Source of the DNA: Caulochytrium protostelioides
Lineage: Eukaryota > Chytridiomycota > Caulochytriomycetes > Caulochytriales > Caulochytriaceae
Assembly: GCA_003615045.1 (NCBI GenBank)
Contig: ML014121.1
Span: forward strand, 62,001 to 126,000
Direction of reading: 5' to 3'
DNA length: 64,000 nucleotides
Below, piece after piece: positions 20,104-30,400 of this stretch; positions within the stretch are counted from its first letter, which is position 1, and every line of letters starts with the position of its first letter. Made by a program: the position numbers and the translations under genes. A model generated the notes under the pieces. The model was given only the letters and a program-made list of their open reading frames with translations. It was not told the DNA's origin and made no database searches.

Positions 20104-21939
20104 TTAGCCGAAGTGGAATTGGAAGGGGAACTGGCCGCCACCACCGCCGCCGCCGCCACGACGACCGCCCGCGTTGGCGAAGGCCTCGCCAAAGTTGAAG
20201 TTCTGGAAGAACTCGGCGGGGAACCCATTGGGCGCCTGGCCGCCGAAGCCCTGACCCTCGGGTGCGTTGGGGTCGACGCCGTTGTCGAACATGTTGCGCT
20301 TCTCCTTGTCCGAGAGCACCGCATACGCATCGCTGACCTGGATCATCTTCTTCTTGCACACATCCGCACTGTGCTCGGTGCACTTGTCCGGGTGGTAGGT
20401 GCGGGCCTTGGCGCGGAAGGCCTTCTTGATCTGCGTCGGCGTAGCGTCGCGTGGGAGGCCGAGGACCTTGTAGTAGTCAACCGAGCCGGCCTGCTTGATC
20501 AGGCGCTGGGCGCGCGCATGACCCTCCTTGTAGGTTTTGTTGCCCTTGTCCATCTCGTGCGCGCGCTGGAACAGCTGCTGCGCCAGCTCGAGTTCCTCCT
20601 CCTGGATCGCGACCTCGGCCAGCATGCCCAGCGCCGCGGCGGCTTCTTCGGCCGTGTGCACGAGCTCGACGCTCACCAGCGGCTCGGCGTCCTCCTTTTG
20701 GGGCGTCTGGGGGCCGCTATCGACGACGGCGTGACACGCGGCCTTAGCGGCCGCGAGCTGGCGTTTGTCATTCGCGTAGGCCTTGCAGAGCAAGGGCGCG
20801 AGGCGGCGCACATAGAACCACGTGTTCTCTGCCTTCGCGAGTGGAGACGCCGCGTCCGCACCGCGCGGGGCGTGCACCAGTACGCGCACGTCGTCGCTCT
20901 CGGCGAGCTCCTTGGCAAACTCCAGCGGGCCGCCCTCGTTCGTGGCGACACGGATCACCGAGTCCCACCGCTCGTCGGCGGCCAGCGCGTCCATGTTGCG
21001 CAACTGCTTCATCACCGATTTGACTTCGCGGAACACTTTTTTGCAGGGCCGGAAATCCGGATCCGTGCGCAGGCAGGCCTTCGCCTGCGTGAGGGCCTCG
21101 TCGAGCTCGCCGCGGTGCAGCTGCAGCGTGGCGAGCCGCTCGAGCGTCGTGGGCGTGTTGCCCCCGGGCAGCAGCGTGGCGCGGGTCAGGTCGGCGACGG
21201 CGAGCGCGTGGCGCTGCGCGCGCATGTATGCCTCGCCGCGGGCCGACCGGAACGCCGGCGAGTACGGGCTGATGCGGATGAGCTCGCTGTACGCGACGGC
21301 GACGGCGTCCGGGTCGCTCGCGCCGCTCTCGGCGACGCGCAGGTGCTCTCGCGCGTTCTCGATTTCCTGCAGGTACTTGGCGACCTCGGCATCGCCGCCG
21401 CCTGCGAGCCGCAGGAACTGCAAGAAATCGCTGAAGGCGGCCTCGATGCCGCCGCTCTGCAGCCGCAGGATGCCGCGCTGCCGCCAGCCGGGCGCGAACT
21501 CCGGCTCGAGGTCGACGACGTGGCCGAGATCGCGCTCCGCGGTCGTGTGCCGGCCCTGCGAGATGAGCAGCGTCGCACGGCGGAAATGCGACATGTGGTT
21601 TTCGCGGTCGAGCTCGATCGCCGCGTCGAGCTCGGTCAACGCCGACGTATAGTCGCCCTTCGCGATATATGTCTTGGCCGTGTCCAGGTGCTGCTGCGCC
21701 TGCTGCATCTCCTCGGTGCCGGGGCTGCCCGAGCCGGGGCTGCCCGAGCCGGGGCTGTCGCCGGCGTCGCCCCAGACCGGGTCGAACGCCGCGCCGGCCG
21801 CCGACGCCGGCCGGGCGCCGAGGGCGAGGGAGAGGATGAGCGCGAGGGCGAGGACACACCGCGTCGGGGTCAGCAGGCGCCACGGACGCGCTGCGGCTTG
21901 CCGGCCGGACCGGCGGCGCTGCGAAGCGGGCATCGGCAT
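20104..21939 (-). CDS. DNAJC3/P58IPK-like ER co-chaperone (TPR + J domain)
   Basis: Predicted luminal ER co-chaperone that binds unfolded clients with TPR repeats and stimulates the BiP ATPase with its J domain. The single exon encodes 611 aa. The N-terminus has an Arg-rich start and a hydrophobic core, VLALALILSLALGARPASA, consistent with a signal peptide. A short PGSGSPGSGSPG repeat follows, then TPR repeats starting near AKTYIAKGDYTSALTELDAA and continuing to about 470. The J domain is at about 484-555 with HPD at 516-518, followed by a Gly/Phe-rich tail. No KDEL-type retrieval signal is present at the C-terminus, as in many DNAJC3 proteins. Start: the first in-frame ATG and the only one that places the signal peptide at the N-terminus. 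Confidence 0.92.
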   Translation of the reverse strand: MPMPASQRRRSGRQAAARPWRLLTPTRCVLALALILSLALGARPASAAGAAFDPVWGDAGDSPGSGSPGSGSPGTEEMQQAQQHLDTAKTYIAKGDYTSALTELDAAIELDRENHMSHFRRATLLISQGRHTTAERDLGHVVDLEPEFAPGWRQRGILRLQSGGIEAAFSDFLQFLRLAGGGDAEVAKYLQEIENAREHLRVAESGASDPDAVAVAYSELIRISPYSPAFRSARGEAYMRAQRHALAVADLTRATLLPGGNTPTTLERLATLQLHRGELDEALTQAKACLRTDPDFRPCKKVFREVKSVMKQLRNMDALAADERWDSVIRVATNEGGPLEFAKELAESDDVRVLVHAPRGADAASPLAKAENTWFYVRRLAPLLCKAYANDKRQLAAAKAACHAVVDSGPQTPQKEDAEPLVSVELVHTAEEAAAALGMLAEVAIQEEELELAQQLFQRAHEMDKGNKTYKEGHARAQRLIKQAGSVDYYKVLGLPRDATPTQIKKAFRAKARTYHPDKCTEHSADVCKKKMIQVSDAYAVLSDKEKRNMFDNGVDPNAPEGQGFGGQAPNGFPAEFFQNFNFGEAFANAGGRRGGGGGGGGQFPFQFHFG

Positions 21940-22458
21940 GAGCGCGAAAGGCAATCCACCGGCGCGGTGGAAAAGCGGCGGATATCGAGGATCGGCAAAC
22001 TCAAAAGGAACCGGCGTATCCGGTGAAACGGCAACACGACGTGCGCAGAACAGCGAAAGACGTGAACGCGGTTGCGTTGCGCACTGCAGGTGCAAGCGCA
22101 GATCACGATCTGAAGCAAAGTAGGTGTTGCAAAGAAGACAGGAGGCAGCGAGGATACGAATGGCCCGACGAGACGCAGCGCCGACGGAGTGAGAAGAGAG
22201 CGGCGAACCCAGAACCAGACGCGTAGACGACGCGCGAGCGTGCCGTAGCCAGCGACGACGATCGCCCACGGCATTGGCCTCTGCGCGCAATCCAGCGTGA
22301 AGCCCAACGTGGATCCAGCACGTTCATGCGTGTCCGACGACAGCCATCGACGACCCTCGATGATGGCCGTGGCCTTGCCAGCCACCCAGTGACCCGGCCC
22401 CATGCGAACCGCAGCCGGAGGCGTGCCGACTCGGCGCGATGGTTGTCTACCGCTGGGC

Positions 22459-22498
<40 letters not shown>

Positions 22499-22985
22499 GA
22501 TGGCACTGGGCCCTCGGCCGTCCGCTAAAGCGCCATTGCGATGACTCTCTCTCTCTCTCGCTGTCACCGGCTGCCAGCCTCAGCATGGCCAGCGGCGGCG
22601 CCCGGCATGGAATGGCGCTGCATGACGCGGCGCAGCGCGGCATCCCCATAAGGAGAAACAAAAAAATGGTGTGGCGGCGGGTCTCTCGGGGGACGGCTGT
22701 TTTGGTGGCGCCTTCGATTGGAGCCCGAAAGACTCCATCGGGTTCATGCGGAAAGCGCGCCGCCGGCAGGAGCGGCTGACGTCGGTCTAAGCGGCATGGC
22801 TCGAGGTCGCGGCGGACCCGCCGGTGGCGCGCGCGCGCCATCGTGCGACGGCGCTTCTCCTGATGGTCGACTAGTTGAACAAATATGGATATCACTTATT
22901 AGAAAATTCGTCGGTGACGCCGACCACCGATCCCGGCTCCCGGCGTCGGATCGCCGACTCGGCACGCGTCGCCTTGGTACCGGCG
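21940..22985. other. Intergenic with GCC repeat
   Basis: About 1 kb between the start of the DNAJC3-like gene and the pirin stop, both on the minus strand. It holds a GCC microsatellite (22461-22496) and otherwise chance GC-rich frames. The near half presumably carries the DNAJC3 promoter. Confidence 0.45.
22461..22496. repeat. (GCC)12 microsatellite
   Basis: Twelve perfect GCC units (GGC on the minus strand), about 520 bases upstream of the DNAJC3-like ATG. Confidence 0.85.
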
Positions 22986-24104
22986 TTAGCGGCGGCCTGC
23001 TTCGATGGAGGCTGTCCAGTCATGCGAGTTCTCAAACCCATTGGAGGCGGACTGGAAGTCCTGGATGGCTTCGTAGATCTCGCGCTGGGTGTTCATGACA
23101 AAGGGCCCATGCTGCACAATGGGCTCATGAAGCGGCTTGCCGGACAAAAAGACAAAGCGCGCGGGCTCCGCCGCGTCGGCGTCGACCGAAACCGGCAGGA
23201 CCGTGCCGTCCGTGTTGAAGACGATGCTCGCCTTGGCAATCCCCGTAACGCGGTCGCGGCCGAACCGCGCCGTTCCATCTAGCGTGAACACAAAGTTCGT
23301 GTAGCTCGGGTCGATCGGCAGGGTCCACGACGCGCCGGGCTGGATCGTCACGTCCAGATAGGTGATAGGCGAAAAGGTCTGGACGGCGGCGGCGACGCCC
23401 ATGCACTCGCCCGAGAGCACGCGGACCACGACCTGGCCGTCGGGCGAGGTCGCCGTCGGCACGCGCGACGCGCTGATCTCCTGGTAGTCCGGCGGAATCA
23501 TCTTCTTGCTGGCGGGCAGGTTGACCCACAGCTGGAGCCCGCGAACGTTCGTGTCGCCGATCGGGATCTCGGAGTGCAGCACGCCGCGGCCGGCGGTCAT
23601 CCATTGGAGGTCGCCCGGGCGCAGGTGGCCCTTGGTGCCGGTATGGTCCTCGTGGAGCATGCCCTCGCCGCCGAGCATGTATGAGCAGGTGACGAACCCG
23701 CGGTGCGGGTGGCTAAAGAAGCCGACGCCGGGCGCGGGCTTGCTGTCGAAGAAGTCGAGCATCAGGAAGGGGTCCAGGTTGCGGAACGCGGCCGAGCCGA
23801 TGCTCCGGAACACGGTGCAGCCGACGCCCTCCGACTGCTTGCGGCTCGGCACGCTCGTGCGCACGGTGACCGCCTTCGGCTCCGGGGATACCGCCGGTGT
23901 CGACGTGGCCATGGTAGCACTCAGCCAGGGGTGGGTGTGGACGGCAGAGCCGAGCAAAGAAGCGCGACTAAGGAGACTCACGCGCGCAGAGGCGATGTGC
24001 TTCAGGTAAGTGGATCGCGGACGGAGTGCCGAACAAGCACCTAAAGGTCGATGGACGGAGGGATTCCAAGCGTTAACAGAAATACGTGGCATGGTCTGGA
24101 TCAT
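22986..24104 (-). CDS. Pirin (cupin-fold metalloprotein), possibly with mitochondrial presequence
   Basis: Member of the pirin family, bicupin proteins that bind iron; some act as transcription cofactors and some as quercetinases, so the substrate here is unknown. The full frame gives 372 aa. A second ATG at 23912 gives 308 aa, the usual pirin size. In short-form numbering the metal ligands are His68 and His70 (HPHRGF) and His113 and Glu115 (HSEIP). The N-terminal cupin and pirin_C domains are complete. The extra 64 residues of the long form are poor in acids and contain a basic, serine-rich segment, YLKHIASARVSLLSRASLLG, that looks like a mitochondrial targeting helix. A TATAAA element at 24244-24239 would place transcription start before the first ATG, so I took the long form, with doubt. 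Confidence 0.88.
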   Translation of the reverse strand: MIQTMPRISVNAWNPSVHRPLGACSALRPRSTYLKHIASARVSLLSRASLLGSAVHTHPWLSATMATSTPAVSPEPKAVTVRTSVPSRKQSEGVGCTVFRSIGSAAFRNLDPFLMLDFFDSKPAPGVGFFSHPHRGFVTCSYMLGGEGMLHEDHTGTKGHLRPGDLQWMTAGRGVLHSEIPIGDTNVRGLQLWVNLPASKKMIPPDYQEISASRVPTATSPDGQVVVRVLSGECMGVAAAVQTFSPITYLDVTIQPGASWTLPIDPSYTNFVFTLDGTARFGRDRVTGIAKASIVFNTDGTVLPVSVDADAAEPARFVFLSGKPLHEPIVQHGPFVMNTQREIYEAIQDFQSASNGFENSHDWTASIEAGRR

Positions 24105-24732
24105 GGGGTCTCGAAAATCGCTGCCGATGCGGACCGAGGCATCGCATGCCGAGACGGCCCACGCTCGCCATCGCTATCAAGGACCCCACATGCATCCGCA
24201 GGGCACACGGGTGCGAGGGCTGTCGCGATGGCGCCGGCTTTATACCTTTCGGCCGCTTGACAAATCCACGAAAAAGCGTTCCTGCTGATGTCAGCGGAGG
24301 GCTGAGTCGAGGGCGCGCGCCCGGCCAAGCGGGTTCGGCAAGGATCGGCAGCCAGGCCCAAGAGGGAAAAAATGGACCGCCACGAGAGAATCACTTTGGC
24401 GAAAATCATTTCTAATCACGCTCCGCCCATCGCCGGGGCCGTGGCGCACCGCGGCGCGGCGGCGCTGGGGATCCCCGATACCATCCATCGTGGGCTGACA
24501 TCAGCAACGACCGCCGCCGTTGACTACACAGCCAATAATCAATAGAGCATAGCCAAGCATAGCATAGCACGGCGATTTGCTAATCGCCGTTACCATGTCA
24601 TGAGCGGCGATCGCCCCTTGGGCCATCCATCACGCTCATCAGCGTGTCATCACCATCATGTCTCAACAGGCTTGCTTGCAAGTATGCTTTTATACGCGAA
24701 TGGTTTCGATGACAAAGGACGTGCTGCTTCTG
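24105..24732. other. Intergenic, pirin promoter and IFT74 3' UTR
   Basis: About 630 bases, AT-richer around 24520-24680, with short imperfect AGCATAGCA repeats near 24547-24570. No gene is recognised. Confidence 0.45.
24239..24244 (-). promoter_or_regulatory. Candidate TATA box for pirin
   Basis: TATAAA on the coding strand, about 135 bases upstream of the first in-frame ATG (24104). Position and orientation suit a core promoter. Confidence 0.4.
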
Positions 24733-26796
24733 CTACTGCTGAGAAGCAATCAGACGCGCGTTCAGTTGCTTGATCATGTGCAGGACGGCATGGCGCTCAG
24801 GCAGCGGGTTGCTCTCGACGGCGCGTCGGGCGATTTCGAGCTGCAGGCCCGCATTCAGCGTCTCGCGGTGGCGCACCTTCGCCTCGAGCGCCATGAGCTG
24901 CGTGTACGTCTCGTTGGCATCGAGCTCCGACTGACGGGCCATCACGCGGGCCTCGCACTCCGCCACGTCGGCCTGCAGCGCCTGGTTCTCACGCAGCAGC
25001 GCGTCGCGCTCCTTCGCTAGCTCCGCCTGCGTCTTGCTGCTCGTCAGACTGCTCGCGAGCTGCCGCTCGATCGTCTCGATCTGCGTCGCTAGCGCCTGTT
25101 CTTGCTGCGCCAGCGCGGCGCCCTCTTTCTGTAGCTCCATCAGCGTCGCTTGCCGCTTCTCGAGCTGCTTCTGGATCTCGATCTTGGTGCGCATCAGGCC
25201 TTCGGGAGACGACGTGTCCACCAAGAAATTCTCATCGAGGTCGTCGCCATCGCCCTCACCGGCCTCGTGGGAGGCGCGGGCACGGCGCGCGCGGCGTTTG
25301 TTGCTGCGACGGCGTTGCCCAGCGTTGCCATCGCCGTCGCTGTCACCGTTCGCACTGTCGTGTGCTGAGCCGTCGTCGTCGTTGCTCGCCTGGTCGTCGT
25401 CGTCGTCGTCGTCGTCGTCTTCATCATCGCTGCCGCGATCGCCGACCATGCCAGTGCGGCCGTAAGCGAGCATGCCGTTCTGCTGCTTCTGGAGGCGCTG
25501 CGCGTTGCGGATCTGGTCGAGATACCCTGAAATGCGCGTCTCAAGCGCCGCGTTCCGCTGCATCGCCGTGCCGATGCGCTCGTCCGCTGTGGCAAGGAAC
25601 GCCGTCATGGCCTGGTCGCGCTTCACGAGCTCAAAGTACTTGGCGTCCTTCTCGTTGCCGCTCGCGGCCGCTTGCGCCTGCAGCGCCTCGAGGCGCTGCG
25701 CCACGTCCGCGAGTTGGTCCTGCAGCAGCCGCTCCTCCTTGCGCGCCGCGGCGAGACGGGACTCCAGGGACGCGAGCGCCGCGTTGCCGCGCTTGACCTG
25801 CTCGAGCAGCGACTGACGCTCCTCGACGGAGGCGCGGGTCGCCAGGTCGCGCTCGAGCTGGCGCTCCACCCCGCGCAGCGCAAACAGCTGCCGCGCAAGA
25901 CCGACGGCGTCGCGCTTCTTGGGATCATCGTCGATCGCCGGGTTCTCGACGAGCGCCTGGATGGTCTGGTCGAGGCGGGCCATGTCGGCCTCGAGGGCGG
26001 CGACGCGCGCAGCGGTCGCCGCGTGGCGGTCGCGGGCCCGCGCAAAGGCCTCCTGCTGCGCGAGCGTCAGCCGGCCGATCGCTGCCTCGCGCAGCGCTTC
26101 CTGGCGGTGCAGTTGCGCCTCGGCGTCCTTGAGCGACTGCTCCGCGCGCGTGCGCTCCTCAAACACGGTCTCGACCTCGGCCTCCAGGACGGCGTTGCGC
26201 TTCGCGAGCGCCGCAGCCTCAGCCTCGATCGCCGCAATGCTCACGTCCGCATGGCGCTTCTCGAGGTGCAGGTTCGCGTCGCCGAGCTGCCGCCGCGCCT
26301 CGCCGACGTCGTTGCGCAGCGTCTTGGCGCGCCGCGCGAACGCGGCGTTGCTGCTGTTCTCGCGCTCCCGCTGTACGAGCTCGTCCGAGAGCCGCGCCGT
26401 CTCGGCCTCGACGCGCGCCAGTTGCGTCTGCAGCAGCGTCTGGAAGAAGGACGCGTCCTGGATCTGGCGGCCGAGCATCCCGGCGGCCGTGCCGGGCACG
26501 GCGTGCAGCGCGCCCGCGACGCCGGCGCCCGCCGTCCCGAGCCGCAGGTTGCCCAGGCCCTGCTGGGTCGTCGGCCGCGCCGTGAACCGCGGCACGACGC
26601 CGGTGCGCAGCCGCCCGAGCGGCGCCGCCGCCGCCGCCGCCGATGCGTTGAGGCCCTGCCGCGTGCCGAGGGGCCCGCTGCTCGGCCCGCCGAGCTGCGA
26701 CTTGGAGAGCCCGACGTTTGCGAGGCCCGCCGTCGCCGTCCCCGACGGCGCCATGCCCGTGCGCGGGCGACCGCTGGAGGTCGGCGGGCGCTGCAT
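24733..26796 (-). CDS. IFT74: Intraflagellar transport protein IFT74
   Basis: Core subunit of the IFT-B complex, which with IFT81 carries tubulin into growing flagella. The single exon encodes 687 aa (family about 600). The N-terminus is basic and unstructured, with the IFT74 pattern RPPTSSGRPRTG and later FTARPTTQQGLGNLRLG, then GRQIQDASFFQTLLQTQL, matching the conserved start of the coiled-coil part. From about 120 to the end it is almost all coiled coil, interrupted at about 450-520 by a very acidic run and then a basic run (RRRSNKRRARRAR). The conserved segment VKRDQAMTAFLATADE precedes the insert. Start: ATG at 26796. Together with CCDC40 and the MOK kinase it indicates a flagellated stage. 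Confidence 0.9.
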   Translation of the reverse strand: MQRPPTSSGRPRTGMAPSGTATAGLANVGLSKSQLGGPSSGPLGTRQGLNASAAAAAAPLGRLRTGVVPRFTARPTTQQGLGNLRLGTAGAGVAGALHAVPGTAAGMLGRQIQDASFFQTLLQTQLARVEAETARLSDELVQRERENSSNAAFARRAKTLRNDVGEARRQLGDANLHLEKRHADVSIAAIEAEAAALAKRNAVLEAEVETVFEERTRAEQSLKDAEAQLHRQEALREAAIGRLTLAQQEAFARARDRHAATAARVAALEADMARLDQTIQALVENPAIDDDPKKRDAVGLARQLFALRGVERQLERDLATRASVEERQSLLEQVKRGNAALASLESRLAAARKEERLLQDQLADVAQRLEALQAQAAASGNEKDAKYFELVKRDQAMTAFLATADERIGTAMQRNAALETRISGYLDQIRNAQRLQKQQNGMLAYGRTGMVGDRGSDDEDDDDDDDDDQASNDDDGSAHDSANGDSDGDGNAGQRRRSNKRRARRARASHEAGEGDGDDLDENFLVDTSSPEGLMRTKIEIQKQLEKRQATLMELQKEGAALAQQEQALATQIETIERQLASSLTSSKTQAELAKERDALLRENQALQADVAECEARVMARQSELDANETYTQLMALEAKVRHRETLNAGLQLEIARRAVESNPLPERHAVLHMIKQLNARLIASQQ

Positions 26797-27490
26797 CGCG
26801 GGAGCACAAGCAGGAGCGCGGGAGGGGGGATCGACGGCGGCGGGCCTGGTGCGCCGCGCGGCGGGGTGGCGCAGTCGGTCGGCACGCAGCCAAGGCGCAG
26901 CGGTGGCCGCGTGGAGAAGTATACCGGATGCCAGAGGAGACCGCGAGACGGCAGCCGCCGTGAGATCGCCAGAGATATCAAAGGACCCGGGGTCTGGGCT
27001 CGATCGATGAGATCGTCGTCGTCGTCGTCATGGCCGAGATCTGTCAGGGACCCGGATGGCGTCGACTCGATGGAGTTCTCCGCGAGTCCGGCTCATGGAT
27101 ACCGCGGCACGCGCGTGAGACGGCACCGCTGATGTCGATGAAGCCGATACGGTCGATTGAGCCATCGTCAGGCGACAGTGATTAAACGCCAGCTGGAGAG
27201 GGTTCGCCCCGATGCCGCTCACCTCCGATGCACCGCGTCGATCGTCCGCCGCTTGCGATCCCCGCCGTCGGCCCCAATGCTGGTGATCCTCCGGGGACCG
27301 CCACCCGCGGGCGATCCCACCGGCGCGGGGGCAGACCGGTACGTGGCTTAGCAGCGCACTCGCTGGAGTGCCTCTCCCCACCCTCTCCGATGTAGCGTTC
27401 CTCCATCCTTGATGCACGCGTCGTTCAGAGCACCACCTCGATCCTATTCAACTGCGGGCGTCGTCTCGTTATACGGCCAACGAGAAGCCA
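26797..27490. other. Intergenic, IFT74 promoter and TAF3 3' UTR
   Basis: About 690 bases between two minus-strand genes. A short GTC run lies near 27012-27030. No gene is recognised. Confidence 0.45.
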
Positions 27491-30400
27491 TTACGCGGCC
27501 TTGGGACGGCACCGCGGACAGAGCCACGTGGACGGCGGCGTCTGGACATCGACGCAGCGCCCATGGAACCACAGCTCGCACTGGTCGCACGCGATCATGA
27601 ACGACCCGTCGTCCAAGTGCGGGTTGGCGCACACGCAGTCAATCGACTCGTCCTGCTGGTAGCCCATCACCGCCGGGACCGGCTTCGACAGATCGAGGAT
27701 AATCCCACCGAACGCCGAAGGGCCGGGGATGCCCGCCGCCGCACCCGCCGCCGCACCTGACGCAGCGGCCGCCGCCGGGGCCACCGCCGGGGCCACCGCT
27801 GGCGAGGCCGACGCCTTGGACGCCGCCGTAGCGGGCGGCGCGACGGCGGACGGCGCGTCCGACGGCGGCGGCACCGGTGGTAGCCGCGGCGAGGCGCCCG
27901 CCGGCACCGCCGCAGCAGCGGCGGCAGGCGGGACGACAGGCGACCCGCTCGCGCTCGCGGCACGCGCCGGCGGGATGGGCAGCGTGAGCCGGATCGCCGG
28001 ATGGCTCGGGGCGGGTGTGCCGGCCGCCGTGGACGCCGTGGGCGCCGTGGGCGCCGTGGGCGCCGCCACCGCCGCCACCGCCTCCGACGGCGCGGGCGGC
28101 ATCGTGATGGACGCCGTTTTGAGCTTCAGCCGGATCTTGCCCTTGGGCAGCTCGGACGGCGTCGTGGCCGTGCTGGACGCGACGGAAGGTGTCGGCGCGC
28201 TCGCGGACGGCGTCATGAGGGGCGTAGCGGGGGCGGGCGCGGCGGCCGCCGGCGCGGGCACCGGCATCGCGATGGGCAGCACGATGGGCGTGCCGGCGAC
28301 GACATGCGCCATCGAGGCCGGGACGGCGGCAAGCGCCGCCGGCGCCGCCGGCGTGGCACCCGCCGCCGACGCCGCCGCTGCGGCGGCGGGCGCCGCCGCC
28401 GGGATGCTCCGCAGCGCGTGGATCAGCACGGCGTCATCGTCATCATCGTCGTCGTCGTCGTGGCTCTCCTCGTCGGAATCCACGATCGCCGTGGAGCGCG
28501 CGGACGCGCCACGTGCGCCGCCGCGGCCGCCGCGGCTCCCGCGACCGCCGCCGCGGCTCCCACGGCCACGACCGGCGCCACGGCCCGACTTGGCAGGCGC
28601 CTTGGTCGGCGCGCTCGTCTTGGCCGGGTGCGCCTCGGCTTTCTGGTGTAGCTGCGCGGGGAAGGGCACGCCGGGCAGCAGCGGCGTGAGCCAGTCGTCG
28701 ACCCAGAGGCCCTGGGCGCCGCCGGTCTGCAGGCGCAAGGTGCCGCTGGTGCTCGGGGGCCCCGCGGCGCGATGGGGCAGGTGCTGGGCGTCGCCCTGCT
28801 GGCGCAACCAGAGCGCCGAGATGGCCGTGGTGCCAGGCGATGGTGGCCGCGGGAGCAGCGCAAACGGCGGCGGCGCCGTGTACGTGCCGTCCGGATTGAC
28901 GACGGGTGGCGGCGGTGGCGACGCGAGCGGGTCCACCGCGAACTGATCGTCGGACGGGGTGAACTGCGCAATCAACTGCGGCAGAGGCAGCGGCTCAAAG
29001 ACGGGCGCCGCTGCGCCGTCCAGCGTCTCGGCGGCCGCCGGCGTCCGTGGCTTGGCTAGCGTCGGCGTTGCCGTCGCCGTGGCGTCCGCAGGATGGGCGG
29101 ATGGCGTCGCCGGGACCCGCGTCGGTGTCGCCGCGGCGCGGTCGTCGTCGTCGACAACGGCTAAGTGGCGCGGACGCAGGGCAAACAGGAAATCCATCTC
29201 CGTGTCGCTGTCGGGATCCGGATGCCCCTGCGACTGCGGCGTCATGAGCCCCGGCTCGCCGCCCGACGGCGACGCCGCGCCACGCGTGGTCGCGCCCTCC
29301 ATCTCGTCGTCAGTATGCGCCGCGTGCGACGTCCGCTCGTCCAGCTCGTCGTCCTCGTCCTCGTCCTCGGACGATAGAAGCCGCACATCCACGACGTCCA
29401 CGGCAGGATCGACGGGGAAGGCGCCGGGCTCGGCGCGGATAAACGCCTGCCGATGGGACCACGCACGTGAGGCGACGGGCGCGCGGTCCGACACGGGCGG
29501 CGAGAGCACGGGCGGCGAGCGGTGCGGCGCTGCGGGCGGCGGCAGCGGCGCCCGCGGCGGTTTCGACGGCTTGCCCACGGCGGGGGCCGCCAGCGCCAGC
29601 GGCGGCGGCGGCGGCTTGGTTGGCGATTTCGACGGCACCACCATCACGTGCGTCGCCGAGGCGTCGTCCACCTCCATCGCATCCTCCGTAGCAGGCAAGA
29701 CCGGTGGCGGCGGCGACGCCTCGGTGGCCGTGGCCGTGGCCGCCGCACCGAGCATTGGTGGCGGTGGCGGTGCGAGTAGCGGCGGCGGCGGCGGCGGCGG
29801 TGGCGGCGCGAGCGGCGAGGAGGGCGCTAGAGTAGTTTTCGGCGAAGCCGGCTCGGCTTTCACAGGCAGCTGGCCCAGCAGCATGGGTGGTGGCGGAGGC
29901 ACCATCGGTGCCGCTGGGGCGGACGCAGAAGCGCCGTCGAGCATCGGCGGCGGTGGCGGCGGCGGCGCCATGCCTGCATGGTCGCTCGTGTCCGTAGCGG
30001 GCGCAGCTGGCGTCCCCAGCATCGGCGGCGGCGGCGGCGGTGGTGGTGCTTGGAGTTGCGACCCGAGCATGGGTGGCGGCGGCGGGGGTCGTAGTGTCCC
30101 GAGCATGGGTGGTGGTGGCGGCGCCGCCGCCGCGAAGGTGTCGGTCTCCATGGCGGTGGCGACATCATCGAGCATCGGCTCGTCGCCGACGCCGTCGCCG
30201 ACGCCGTCTTCCTGGTCACTTTCCTCGTCGTAAACATCGATGTCATCGTCCTCATCGCGTAGCGAGCGCTCGTGCTCGCGGGCCACGTAGTGGTCGAGCC
30301 GGGGCACTTTATGCTCAAAGAGGCTGTGGACGGCTTGATTCCAGATCAGCAGGCTGTCCTGAAGCTCCTCGACATCGAGTCCTAATGTCTGGAGAGCGCG

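Noticed and set aside
25672..27132. 486-codon plus-strand frame over IFT74
   Set aside because: Antisense shadow of the IFT74 coiled coil, Arg/Ala/Leu-rich, with no domain.
28959..30233. 424-codon Gly/Ser-rich plus-strand frame over TAF3
   Set aside because: Mirror of the poly-Pro and Ala-rich parts of TAF3.
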